A DNA stretch of 64,000 bases from Saprospiraceae bacterium (GTDB taxonomy: Bacteria; Bacteroidota; Bacteroidia; Chitinophagales; Saprospiraceae). The position numbers and the translations under genes were made by a program. How positions within the stretch are numbered: position 1 is the stretch's first letter; each line of letters begins with the position of its first letter. A model generated the notes under the pieces. It was given only the letters and a program-made list of their open reading frames with translations, did no database searches and was not told the DNA's origin. Where the stretch lies: NCBI GenBank assembly GCA_022841345.1, contig JALHRR010000006.1, positions 98,749 to 162,748 on the forward strand, read 5' to 3'. Of this stretch, positions 26,278 through 35,753 are shown piece by piece.

Positions 26278-27579
26278 CTATCTTGACAACAAATACTCTT
26301 TAAACGCTCCAAAGTCTGATTCCATGAGAACAGATTCCTTATCTCTCAAAATGATTTGTTGCAATCTTTCAGGTATTTCTACTGATTGTCCAATGACCGG
26401 TTCTATCACATCTGTGAATTTGGAAGGATGGGCAGTTGAGAGAAATATTCCCAGGGCATCACTGTTAGTACTTTCAAAATAAGCTTCTAATCCCAGCCAG
26501 GCAACGGCAGTGTGCGGGCAAGCGAGGTATTTGTGTTTATTGTACAAAAGCTTAATGGCTTCTTCAGTTGCCTCATCGCTAACTGACAATCCAAAAACTT
26601 TTTCTCTAACTTTTTCAATATCGCCACCCCATAGTTCCAGAATTCTGGGGAAGTTGCTTGGATTGCCCACATCCATCGCGTTGGAGATAGTAGCTACTGA
26701 GGGGCGGGGGGCAAAAATGCCTGTTTCCAAATATTCAGGAACGACATCATTCACATTGGTAGCAGCAATAAATCGCTCCACAGGAAGACCCATTTTGTGC
26801 GCAATTATGCCTCCGCAAAGATTTCCAAAATTTCCGCTCGGCACTGAGAAAACCATCGGTCTGCCAATATGCTTTAATTGTCCATAGGCATGAACATAAT
26901 AGAAGGTTTGTGGAATCAGTCGGGCGATATTGATGGAATTAGCCGAGCTAAGATTTATCTTACGCTGTAAATCTTCGTCTAAAAATGCACTCTTCACCAG
27001 TCTCTGGCAGTCATCGAATACACCATTGATTTCAAGCGCGGTCACATTTTGGCCCAGCGTCGTTAATTGCTTTTCCTGGGTTAGACTGACTTTTCCACTG
27101 GGGTATAGGATGATCACTTCAATTCCCGGCATATTATAAAATCCCTGGGCAACGGCGCTTCCGGTGTCTCCTGAAGTTGCCACCAGAATGTGAATTTTCT
27201 CACCTGCTTCTTTCAGATACCAGGACATCACGCCTGCCATGAATCTTGCGCCAAAATCTTTAAAAGCCAGAGAAGGTCCGTGAAATAATTCCAGGCAATA
27301 GCGATCTTCAGCCACGTTAATGACCGGAGCTGCGAAGTTGATGGCCTTAGTGATGATTTCTCTCAAATCTTCTGCCGGTATTTCATCCCCAATCAATGCG
27401 TGGGCCATTTGAAAAGCTTGCTCAGTGAAAGGCATTTTATGCAGGTCCTGAAAGAAGCTCTCGGGTAACACAGGAATATGATCCGGCATATACAGCCCAT
27501 TATCAGAGGGTAATCCCTGAAAAAGAGCGGTTCGAAAGTCCACTTCCGGGACTGTATGTTTGGTGCTGTAGAGATTCAA
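26278..27579 (-). CDS. thrC: Threonine synthase
   Basis: PLP enzyme converting O-phosphohomoserine to threonine. N-terminal MNLYSTKHTVPEVDFRTALFQGLPSDNGLYMP is the bacterial threonine synthase start. The Schiff-base Lys lies in GPSLAFKDFGARFMA, and the phosphate loop region is VATSGDTGSAVAQGF. 433 residues. Last gene of thrABC, 43 bp after thrB. Confidence 0.95.
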   Translation of the reverse strand: MNLYSTKHTVPEVDFRTALFQGLPSDNGLYMPDHIPVLPESFFQDLHKMPFTEQAFQMAHALIGDEIPAEDLREIITKAINFAAPVINVAEDRYCLELFHGPSLAFKDFGARFMAGVMSWYLKEAGEKIHILVATSGDTGSAVAQGFYNMPGIEVIILYPSGKVSLTQEKQLTTLGQNVTALEINGVFDDCQRLVKSAFLDEDLQRKINLSSANSINIARLIPQTFYYVHAYGQLKHIGRPMVFSVPSGNFGNLCGGIIAHKMGLPVERFIAATNVNDVVPEYLETGIFAPRPSVATISNAMDVGNPSNFPRILELWGGDIEKVREKVFGLSVSDEATEEAIKLLYNKHKYLACPHTAVAWLGLEAYFESTNSDALGIFLSTAHPSKFTDVIEPVIGQSVEIPERLQQIILRDKESVLMESDFGAFKEYLLSR

Positions 27580-27622
27580 TTCGAATGATATTTAAAATGA
27601 GCGAAAGCAAAAGGATCCCAAA

Positions 27623-28555
27623 TCACAGTATCCGCGGCCCTTCCCCATTGATTTGAGATACGAATATTTCAGAATTTATATATTGTTTTTTGAAGACATC
27701 TTTGATTGCAAGACCTATGGCTTGCGCTTTGTCCATATCATCACTCAATGCAAAAATGGAAGGCCCTGAGCCTGAAATGCTACAGCCGAGTGCTCCTTCA
27801 GCCAGGGCTGCTTTCTGCGCTTCGTAAAAACCCGGAATCAGCTTGGCTCTGCTAGGCTCAATCACGAAATCTCTAATGGATCTGCCAAGTAGTTCATAGT
27901 CTTCAGTGTATAATGCAGCAACAAAACCTGCCAAATTACCTGTTTGACGCACCATGCCTTTCAAAGGAACAGTAGGTGGTAATACTGCCCGGGAAATAGA
28001 AGTAGGTACATCAATATCCGGGTGAACTAAAGTGCAAATTAACTTCTCAGGTACTGGCAATGAAAGTACTTCCAAAGGCTCATAACTTCTGACCAAAATA
28101 AGCCCACCCATCAGGCATGGAGCTACATTGTCTGCATGCGCCGAACCACAAGCTGCCCTTTCTCCTTCCATGACAAGAGGCAGTAATTCAGCTTTGCTAA
28201 GCGGATTTCCCAACAAAGCATTTAAAGCAAAAGCTCCTACAACTGAACTGGCAGCACTGCTTCCCATTCCGCTTTTGAGCGGCATTTTTTTAGTCAGTTG
28301 GATTTTGACTCCTTTTCTTATGCCCAGGCGATCCATCATCAGCTTAATGACGATACTCACGGTATTTTTATCCGGATCTAAAGGCAATTGGCCATCATCT
28401 CCCAAAATTGTCAATTCCATAGGGTGAAACTCATCCGAGACTTCCAGCACCACTTCGTCTCCGGGCCCGTCTATGGCAAAGCCCAGGATATCAAATCCCA
28501 CCGCCACATTAGCCACAGTCGCCGGTGCAAAAGCTTTTATTGTTTGTATTGACAT
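27623..28555 (-). CDS. thrB: Homoserine kinase
   Basis: GHMP kinase phosphorylating homoserine. N-terminal IKAFAPATVANVAVGFDILGFAI and the ATP-binding GHMP motif PLKSGMGSSAASSVVGAFALN are unmistakable; the C-terminal motif GCSISGSGPSIFAL is present. 310 residues. 6 bp after thrA, so cotranscribed and possibly translationally coupled. Confidence 0.95.
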   Translation of the reverse strand: MSIQTIKAFAPATVANVAVGFDILGFAIDGPGDEVVLEVSDEFHPMELTILGDDGQLPLDPDKNTVSIVIKLMMDRLGIRKGVKIQLTKKMPLKSGMGSSAASSVVGAFALNALLGNPLSKAELLPLVMEGERAACGSAHADNVAPCLMGGLILVRSYEPLEVLSLPVPEKLICTLVHPDIDVPTSISRAVLPPTVPLKGMVRQTGNLAGFVAALYTEDYELLGRSIRDFVIEPSRAKLIPGFYEAQKAALAEGALGCSISGSGPSIFALSDDMDKAQAIGLAIKDVFKKQYINSEIFVSQINGEGPRIL

Positions 28556-28561
28556 AAACGC

Positions 28562-31009
28562 TTAACTGATTCTGATAATATCCGCAAATACTCCGGCAGC
28601 AGTTACTTCTGCTCCTGCGCCCGGTCCTCTCACAACTAGCGGATTTTTTTCATATCTCCTTGTAGTATAACTGATCATATTATCACTTCCTGATAAAAAG
28701 TAAAAGGGATGATCCATTCCTACTGCCTGTAATGCTACAGAAACCTTTCCATTCTCCAATTTTCCTGTAAAACGAAGTCTCTTTGATGCTGCATTGGCCT
28801 GAAGGTACAAATTTGCAAAGTAGGATTCTTCCTTTTCCAGTGCATCAAAAAAGGATTCCACATCCGGAGCATCCAGACAGGACTGCGGCAACAGGGTTTC
28901 AATCTGAACATCTTGCAGCTCAGCTTGTGATCCGGCTTCTCTGGCAAGTATGAGTATCTTTCGTGCTACATCCGCTCCACTCAGATCTTCCCGCGGGTCC
29001 GGCTCAGTATAGCCCAGTCTTTTAGCTTCTTTTACAATTGAAGCAAATGAATTACCTGCATCATATTGATTGAAAATGAAGGAAAGCGTTCCGGATAAAA
29101 CACCCTCGATTCTGAATATTTCATCACCACTCTGCATCAGGTCCTGCAATGTATTGATCACAGGCAAACCTGCACCTACATTGGTTTCATACAGAAATCT
29201 CACACCTTTAGTGGCTGCTATTTCCTTCAGGTTTTGATAGGATGCTAAATCTCTTGAATTGGCATTTTTATTGGGCGTCACGATGTTGATACTTTCTTCC
29301 AGAATTCGTTCATAATAATTCACGATGTCCGGATTGGAGGTATTATCCACAAAGATGCTATTGGGCATATTTTGAGCGATCATATGATCCACGAATATAT
29401 CAAGATTTGCCTGCACACCTGATTTGTCAAGTGATTCTTCCCAGGCTTCAGGATCAATTCCTTCCGGCTGAATCAGCATTTTTCGGGAATTACTTAGCGC
29501 ACATAAATTTATCTTCAGCTTTCTGTTTCTGCGGATATGCGGAGCATTTTCTGCCATTTGTCTGAGCAACGTAGCACCAACCAAACCATGCCCTACCATG
29601 AAAACATTCAAGGTGCGAATATCAGACAGGAAAAATTCTTCATGAAGCGCATTCAATGCTTTAGCTACATCTTCCTGAGCCAGAACAGCTGAAATATTAA
29701 GCTCTGAAGAACCCTGAGCAATCGCCCGGATATTTATACCATTCTTGCCAAGTCCGCTAAACATTCTGCCGGAAATTCCCGGCTTATTTTTCATGTTTTC
29801 TCCGATCACTGCAATAATCGCCAGGCCTCTTTCTACAAAAATCGGCTCCACTTTTCCATCCTGCAATTCATAATAGAATGCTTCATCAATGGCTTGTTTA
29901 GCGGCTTCTGCTTCATCTGGCTGGACAGCAATGCAAATGGAGTGTTCTGATGAAGCTTGTGTGATCAGAATGACGTTTACTTTCCTCGAAGCCAGTGCAT
30001 TGAATAATCGGGCAGAAAATCCTGCCACTCCGATAATTCCACTACCCTGAATATTAATAAATGCGATGTCATTAATGGAGGAAATACCTTTGATTAAAAG
30101 CTCAGATCCGTCTTCTGAATGCTGACTGATATATGTTCCGGGGAAATCCAGGTGAAAAGTATTTTTGATCCAGATGGGTATTTTCTTGGAAAAGACCGGC
30201 TGCAATGTGGGAGGATAAATGACCTTGGCTCCGAAATGAGACATTTCCATTGCTTCCTGATAGGAAATCGCTTTCAAAGAAAATGCATGCTTTACTTTGC
30301 GCGGATCTGCAGTCATCACGCCATCCACATCCGTCCAAATCTCCACATCAGATGCATCTAAAGCCGCAGCCAGAATGGAAGCAGTATAATCAGAACCACC
30401 CCGCCCCAGAGTGGTAGTATAACCTTTGTGATCACTTGCTATAAATCCGGTTACAATCTGAATTTTATCAGTTGAAGCAAAATGCTTTTTTATATTCTCA
30501 TTAGTCGAAACAAAATCTACTCTCGCTGAACCGTATTGCTGATCCGTGAAAACAAGCGTTCTGGTATCCAGGTATTCCGTTGGTAATCCTACAGATTGAC
30601 CAGCCATGGAAATGATGTATGCATTGATTCTTTCTCCATGGCTCAGAATAAAATCAGATGCTCTTGGTGATAATTCTCTGACCAGAAAAACGCCATGCAG
30701 CAAGTTGCTGAGTTCCAGTAATTTTGCTTTTACTTTTCCGGAAACTTCCGGAAGCATTTTTGAATCAATCAATGTATGAATGACTTCAAAATGTCTTTGT
30801 TCAAAATTCTCCAGAAGCTTCAGATAGCCGGAATCCCCTTCAGATGCACGGGTTCCCATATCTACCAGCAGATTGGTCAATCCTCCCATTGCACTTACCA
30901 CGATGGCAAAGGATTCACCTCTCTCACGGTAATCCCGTATGAGACCAAGTACGATTTTAATATTGTCAGCTGTGCCTACTGAAGTTCCACCAAATTTTAA
31001 AATCTTCAT
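28562..31009 (-). CDS. thrA: Bifunctional aspartate kinase / homoserine dehydrogenase
   Basis: Residues 1-290 are the aspartate kinase (MKILKFGGTSVGTADN, TLGRGGSDYTASILAAAL). About 310-460 are two ACT domains (VAGFSARLFNALASRKVNVILITQASSEHSI; GKNGINIRAIAQGSSE), expected to give feedback control by threonine. About 465-815 are the homoserine dehydrogenase (MVGHGLVGATLLRQM Rossmann start, NKNANS, GVLSGTLSFIFNQYDAGNSF, GYTEPDPREDLSGADVARKILILAR). It feeds homoserine to thrB and thrC downstream. 815 residues, as in ThrA/MetL. No Thr- or Ile-rich leader peptide was found upstream. Confidence 0.96.
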   Translation of the reverse strand: MKILKFGGTSVGTADNIKIVLGLIRDYRERGESFAIVVSAMGGLTNLLVDMGTRASEGDSGYLKLLENFEQRHFEVIHTLIDSKMLPEVSGKVKAKLLELSNLLHGVFLVRELSPRASDFILSHGERINAYIISMAGQSVGLPTEYLDTRTLVFTDQQYGSARVDFVSTNENIKKHFASTDKIQIVTGFIASDHKGYTTTLGRGGSDYTASILAAALDASDVEIWTDVDGVMTADPRKVKHAFSLKAISYQEAMEMSHFGAKVIYPPTLQPVFSKKIPIWIKNTFHLDFPGTYISQHSEDGSELLIKGISSINDIAFINIQGSGIIGVAGFSARLFNALASRKVNVILITQASSEHSICIAVQPDEAEAAKQAIDEAFYYELQDGKVEPIFVERGLAIIAVIGENMKNKPGISGRMFSGLGKNGINIRAIAQGSSELNISAVLAQEDVAKALNALHEEFFLSDIRTLNVFMVGHGLVGATLLRQMAENAPHIRRNRKLKINLCALSNSRKMLIQPEGIDPEAWEESLDKSGVQANLDIFVDHMIAQNMPNSIFVDNTSNPDIVNYYERILEESINIVTPNKNANSRDLASYQNLKEIAATKGVRFLYETNVGAGLPVINTLQDLMQSGDEIFRIEGVLSGTLSFIFNQYDAGNSFASIVKEAKRLGYTEPDPREDLSGADVARKILILAREAGSQAELQDVQIETLLPQSCLDAPDVESFFDALEKEESYFANLYLQANAASKRLRFTGKLENGKVSVALQAVGMDHPFYFLSGSDNMISYTTRRYEKNPLVVRGPGAGAEVTAAGVFADIIRIS

Positions 31010-31229
31010 AAATGCCGGAATATTGATTTTGAAAAGCGCTGCAAATGTCTGAAAAAGAGTTCATAAGCGGCATGAATTCCAGCGGAATTGTCAGTGGAGG
31101 TAGTTTAAAAGCATATTTTAGCTCAAATGCAGCAACCACAGGCCTCAAAAGTTGTTTGAAAACAAACTAATTTCGCCAATATTCAAATCCTGTCAATACA
31201 TCCCAACTTTATAATTCAACCATTTTGTT

Positions 31230-31724
31230 ATGCCCAAACCTTATATCAAACAATTCGAAATTCGCTGGTCAGATGTAGATGCCAACAGACATCTTGCAAA
31301 TACAGCTTATTCTGCATACATGGTTCATACCAGAATGTCATTTCTGACAGATAATGGGGTGACACTGGAATCATTCGTGGCAGCCAATATAGGCCCTGTG
31401 ATACTGAATGAACACCTGCATTATATTCGTGAATTGCTACCAACAGAAACTGTAAATGTGGATGTTGAATTGGGCGGACTTTCAGAAGATAAGCGCTTTA
31501 TTCAGTTTAATCATCATGTTTACAATCAGACAGGAAAAATTGCATCATACGGAGAAGTATTAATTGCATGGATCAGCCTTGAGACGAGAAAAATGGTTGT
31601 ACCTCCTGATGATTGGAACCGGGTTATAGATATGCTTGTCCTGTCTGAATCATTCAAAACGATTACAGGCGCAGATACCAGATTTGGGCATGTACCTTAT
31701 CAAAGGTCGATTGAATTGATGTAG
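31230..31724 (+). CDS. Acyl-CoA thioesterase, 4HBT hot-dog family
   Basis: Hot-dog fold protein. IRWSDVDANRHLANTAYSAYM contains the catalytic Asp of the 4-hydroxybenzoyl-CoA thioesterase/YbgC type, and YIRELLPTETVNVDVELGGLSEDKRFIQFNHHVYN follows as the hot-dog sheet. 164 residues, cytoplasmic. The substrate acyl chain is unknown. Divergent from thrA; no operon partner. Confidence 0.85.
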   Translation: MPKPYIKQFEIRWSDVDANRHLANTAYSAYMVHTRMSFLTDNGVTLESFVAANIGPVILNEHLHYIRELLPTETVNVDVELGGLSEDKRFIQFNHHVYNQTGKIASYGEVLIAWISLETRKMVVPPDDWNRVIDMLVLSESFKTITGADTRFGHVPYQRSIELM

Positions 31725-31756
31725 TGAGTGTTGAATTGTTAAAATGAAGCCTTCAT

Positions 31757-34099
31757 TTACCCGGTCTCTCTAAGATATCCAAGTGGTGAACTTTCAGTTT
31801 TTTCAGTGATTTCATGAATGATGGCATCAAGATCTTTAGTAGCTTGTAACATAAGTTGAAGCATGTGTTGCATTTCAGGGTTGGATTGGGATTCTATCTG
31901 CATCAGATTTGAAAGTCCCATAATATTGGAAAGAGGGCCCCTCACTTTATGAGATTGCAGCCATGCAATTGTTCTGAGTCTTTCATTTTGATTTAATATT
32001 TGCTGCTCAGCGGTAATGATATTCGTGATATTAATAGAAAAACATGCCACTCCTTCAACCTCCTCATTTCCTGCTCTCACCGGATTAAAAAAGACTGAAT
32101 TATAAATAGGATCTTCCCCGGGCAATGCTAATCTTTCGATCACATTGAAATATTCACCGGCTAACGCTCTGTTATAGTAACGCTCTAGTTTGACCAGGAA
32201 GGTTTCTATTGCTGGTTCGGCTTTTACACTTTGGCCGGGCACAATGTCTACACCAAATTTCTTTGCAAATTCAACACAAGCTTTATTAGCAATTACAAAT
32301 TTGAAATCCTTATCAATGGACCAAATGAAATTCGGAGTACTGTCTACCACCGCATTAATGTTGTTCTGCGTTTTTTGTATTTTTTCCTGCATCCCTACCT
32401 GCTCAGTAATGTCTCTGGACCAGACTGAGAGTCCTTCTTCAGAAGGATATGCCGCTACCTGAATCCAGGAACGGGAAGATTCATGAAAGCCTTTAAAATA
32501 AGCCGGTACTTTTTCATCCAGTGCCTTTTTAAATTGAGATTCAAAAACAGTTCCTTTTAATTCAGGCATTACTTCCAAAATATTTTTTCCAATAAGTTCA
32601 GCCTTTTCAAACGATGTAAATTGAATAAATGCATCATTTACAAATGTCAGTTTCCATTCTGAATCAAACGTGAAAAAACCATCCGTGATGCTTTTCATTA
32701 TTTGTTCAATCTGATCTGAATACTTCTTGGCTTTAGCTTCAGATTTTCGAAGTTCAGACAAGTCAATGGATATGCCATTTATAATTGTCGGATGCATATC
32801 GGTTGAAGGCACGTAATTAAGTTGAGAATAAAAAACTGCTATCTCTCCGTTGGCTTTATAAACAGGAATTTCAACGTCCATTTTTTGGAGGTCTGACAAA
32901 CTCTTCAGGAAAGTTTCCATATTTTCTGCAAACCATTCTGCCGGTATAATTTTGAGGTAGAATTCTCCATCAAAGACATGGTCTTCCGGCTGATACCCTA
33001 GTATTCTGTAAAATGCATCATTGACAAATAAAATTTTCAAATTGTCAATGTCAATGGACCATACAATATTGTCAATAGTGGATAAGATCGTATCGAGTTT
33101 TTCGCGTTCATTTTCAAGCAACTGTACCAACTCCAACTTTTCTGTAACATCCCGGCCTATTCCCTGAATTTCAATTAATGAGTCGTTTTGATCAAAAATA
33201 CCTACAAACTCCCATTGAGTAGTGGAAGGTATTGTACCGGGCCATTTGACATTGAGTGTACGTTGTTCAGCATGTCCTGCCACTTGAAGCTCAGCTGATA
33301 GTCTGTGAATAAAATGTGATGCAGATTCTTGCCTGAATATTTGTCCAAAAAGCAGGTTTCCGGACAATATTCCTGAGGATAACTGAAGCATTTCACAGAA
33401 TGACTTATTCATGTATGTCACATGTCCTCTGGTATCCAGCCTGATAAGGTAGTTTGTCTGAGAGTCAATTAATGACCGCAGATAGTTTTCATTTTCCTGT
33501 AATTTAATGCTAAGTGCTTTAGTTCTTTCCTCTGCCAGAATTTGATCATGTACAATAATAGCATGCACCATGCGACAAGGTTTTTTGTCAAATAAAGTTG
33601 GATTTGAATAGACTTTTACATACCGTTCCGTTCCATCCTTGAATCTGTGTAACCAAAGACCGGCATCTGAAAAATTACTATTTCGTGATTGTATGTGTGA
33701 TTTTAACCTCGGTATTTCTTTTTCCGGTCGGAAATCAAGGAGCGACATATTTAAAAATTCTTCGCGGGAATATCCGTAAATACTCAACAGAGCATTATTT
33801 ACCTCTAAAATCCGGAGGGTGGAATCATCATAAATGTATAAGGGACTGGGATTTTCAAAAAACAACAGCTTATATTGTTTTTCTGCTTTGCTGATTTTGT
33901 CAAAAGAAGCTTTTAATAAAAAATAAAGTAAAACACTCGTGACTGAAACATACAAAAGTCCCTTGATGATATTCCATTGCACGAACTGCGATAAAATGAT
34001 TTTGTCCCCTGTTAAATAAAAATCCAAAAAAATATCACTGGTAAGTATCCAGATCACCCCTAAAGTGAAATATATCAACGTGATTTTAAGTGCTGACAA
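31757..34099 (-). CDS. Multi-PAS membrane sensor ending in a DHp-like domain, no ATPase
   Basis: Two N-terminal transmembrane segments (about 5-30 and 43-66; WILTSDIFLDFYL is a common start of Bacteroidota PAS kinases), then five PAS/PAC units (about 75-190, 205-320, 335-450, 465-565, 575-690). The C-terminus is a dimerisation/phosphoacceptor-like helix pair with H717 in WLQSHKVRGPLSNIMGL. It stops 63 residues after that His: no N, G1 or G2 box of a HATPase domain exists. The next 33 bp run straight into the end of the thioesterase gene, so no frame-shifted ATPase is hidden there. TTG start. Divergent from the NarL-type regulator, a possible partner. Confidence 0.8.
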   Translation of the reverse strand: MSALKITLIYFTLGVIWILTSDIFLDFYLTGDKIILSQFVQWNIIKGLLYVSVTSVLLYFLLKASFDKISKAEKQYKLLFFENPSPLYIYDDSTLRILEVNNALLSIYGYSREEFLNMSLLDFRPEKEIPRLKSHIQSRNSNFSDAGLWLHRFKDGTERYVKVYSNPTLFDKKPCRMVHAIIVHDQILAEERTKALSIKLQENENYLRSLIDSQTNYLIRLDTRGHVTYMNKSFCEMLQLSSGILSGNLLFGQIFRQESASHFIHRLSAELQVAGHAEQRTLNVKWPGTIPSTTQWEFVGIFDQNDSLIEIQGIGRDVTEKLELVQLLENEREKLDTILSTIDNIVWSIDIDNLKILFVNDAFYRILGYQPEDHVFDGEFYLKIIPAEWFAENMETFLKSLSDLQKMDVEIPVYKANGEIAVFYSQLNYVPSTDMHPTIINGISIDLSELRKSEAKAKKYSDQIEQIMKSITDGFFTFDSEWKLTFVNDAFIQFTSFEKAELIGKNILEVMPELKGTVFESQFKKALDEKVPAYFKGFHESSRSWIQVAAYPSEEGLSVWSRDITEQVGMQEKIQKTQNNINAVVDSTPNFIWSIDKDFKFVIANKACVEFAKKFGVDIVPGQSVKAEPAIETFLVKLERYYNRALAGEYFNVIERLALPGEDPIYNSVFFNPVRAGNEEVEGVACFSINITNIITAEQQILNQNERLRTIAWLQSHKVRGPLSNIMGLSNLMQIESQSNPEMQHMLQLMLQATKDLDAIIHEITEKTESSPLGYLRETG

Positions 34100-34311
34100 T
34101 GGTGTAATTAATTTTTCGTATCCCTAAATATAAGCATTCATTGCTTTCGGTTTAGTTTTTTGTTATGCATATTAAATGATCAGTCCGGGTTTAATAGTAA
34201 ATTACTAGTCTTACATTTGATTATTATTGATAATAGAATTTCAGCAATAGATTCAATTGATTCTTATCTTGTTATTGCATTTGAATCGCACTAATCATAA
34301 AATGATGTCAT

Positions 34312-34980
34312 ATGTCTACTGAACAAGTTCGAATTTATATAGTAGAAGACCAGCAGATTATCATCGATGGGCTCTGTGCTTTGCTTTCAACTGAATCCTC
34401 CATCGTGATGACAGGATATACTCAAAAAGGTCAGGAAGCGCTGGATAAAATCCCGGAGATTAATCCGGATGTCCTTATCCTGGATATCCAGATGCCGGGC
34501 ATGGACGGCCTGGAAGTACTGGAAAAATTAATGAAAGACAGACCTGATCAAAAAGTATTGATGTTGACGGGTTTTGATGAAACTTCTCTTATCCGCAAGG
34601 CCTTTGCTCTGGGAGCGCGTGGCTATATTTTAAAAAATATACCAAAAGAAGGTCTGGTGGAAGCGATTCATACTGTAGCATCAGGAAGGCGATATTTGGA
34701 TGACGAAGTGCAGGAAAAAGTCATTGGAGCATTAATAGATAAAGATCAAAGAAATATAAAAGCAACGAACAACTCTGACAGCGGAGACGTGCTTACTGCA
34801 AGAGAAAAAGATGTCTTAGTACTGCTGGCGAAGGGACTCACAAGCAAGAAAATTTCGGAAGAATTATATGTAAGTACTCATACGGTAGACACTCACAGAA
34901 AAAATATTCTCAGTAAACTAGGAGTCAGTAATTCCGCTGAATTGGTACAGTATGCTCTGCGAAACGGACTGATCGCCTGA
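34312..34980 (+). CDS. NarL/FixJ-family response regulator
   Basis: Receiver domain (1-125) with acidic pocket E12/D13, phosphoacceptor D58 (VLILDIQMPGMDG), T in LMLTGFD, and K in YILKNIP. C-terminal LuxR-type HTH (about 155-220: LTAREKDVLVLLAKGLTSKKISEELYVSTHTVDTHRKNILSKLGVSN). Such regulators pair with HisKA_3 kinases; the matching kinase is probably the gene at 35731-37650, with the lipoprotein between them. ATG start. Confidence 0.93.
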   Translation: MSTEQVRIYIVEDQQIIIDGLCALLSTESSIVMTGYTQKGQEALDKIPEINPDVLILDIQMPGMDGLEVLEKLMKDRPDQKVLMLTGFDETSLIRKAFALGARGYILKNIPKEGLVEAIHTVASGRRYLDDEVQEKVIGALIDKDQRNIKATNNSDSGDVLTAREKDVLVLLAKGLTSKKISEELYVSTHTVDTHRKNILSKLGVSNSAELVQYALRNGLIA

Positions 34981-35099
34981 GATATTAACTTTTGCATAAT
35001 GACTGATGTTTAATTCCGACATGAACCGGATTATTTTTTTCCTTCAAAATATTCATCCTGCTTAGCAGTTGTAATTAATTTTATCAAAAATTTACTTTC

Positions 35100-35753
35100 A
35101 TGAGTCTTCCCTCTTTGTCAATGTTAAATATTGTGTTGCTTTTCTTTATTATCTCATGTGGAAATAACGGTGAAGGCAAGCGCTATGGAATAAAAAAGGG
35201 GATTCTAGTATCAGAAAGTATTAATTCCAATAATCAGGCTAAGGGTACCCTGACCCTTCATTTTGATGATTATGGAGATAAGGAATATACTATCGCCAGA
35301 TCGGAAACCGGAGTAAATGGTATCATCAAGATACGTGAACAGCATTCCCTCATAATTGGAGAATATTTATACACCTGGGATGCTGAAACAAAAAAAGGAA
35401 CAAAGTATAAATATGCTGAAATACTGGATCCCTTAAAGTTAAGCAAAGAGGATTTCACTGAGGATATGAAAAAACAATTTAACTACAAGGAAATTGGAAC
35501 GGACACTATCATTGGTAAACCTTGTGATGTAATTTCACTGTCTTTTAATGGCAATCACGGTAAGATGTATAATTGGAAAAATATCATCTTGAAATCTGAA
35601 GCCCGTAGTCAGGGACTGCAAGTCGTCACACAGGCAACAAGTCTGGATGAATCGCCAAAATTTGGCAGATACTTGTTTGATTTACCGGAAGGAATAGAAT
35701 TCACAGAATTTATTATGCCAGAAGGACCACCTAGACAGGGATCTCGACAATAA
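35100..35753 (+). CDS. Uncharacterised lipoprotein
   Basis: Short hydrophobic signal with lipobox FFIISC (Cys20), then a 200-residue beta-rich domain with no recognisable family. The content (KGTLTLHFDDYGDKEYT, LYTWDAETKKGTKYKY, IGKPCDVISL) resembles the outer-membrane lipoprotein domains that report on a modified protein or ligand, but this is only a visual impression. It overlaps the 3' end of the convergent histidine kinase gene by 23 bp. An internal ATG at residue 8 would still leave a signal peptide. Confidence 0.7.
   Translation: MSLPSLSMLNIVLLFFIISCGNNGEGKRYGIKKGILVSESINSNNQAKGTLTLHFDDYGDKEYTIARSETGVNGIIKIREQHSLIIGEYLYTWDAETKKGTKYKYAEILDPLKLSKEDFTEDMKKQFNYKEIGTDTIIGKPCDVISLSFNGNHGKMYNWKNIILKSEARSQGLQVVTQATSLDESPKFGRYLFDLPEGIEFTEFIMPEGPPRQGSRQ

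Noticed and set aside
31010..31229. Possible Thr/Ile attenuator upstream of thrA
   Set aside because: No short ORF rich in Thr or Ile codons and no terminator hairpin with a T-tract was found on the minus strand.
31724..31757. Frame-shifted HATPase domain after the PAS protein
   Set aside because: Only 33 bp separate the stop codon from the end of the thioesterase gene, too short for any lost domain.
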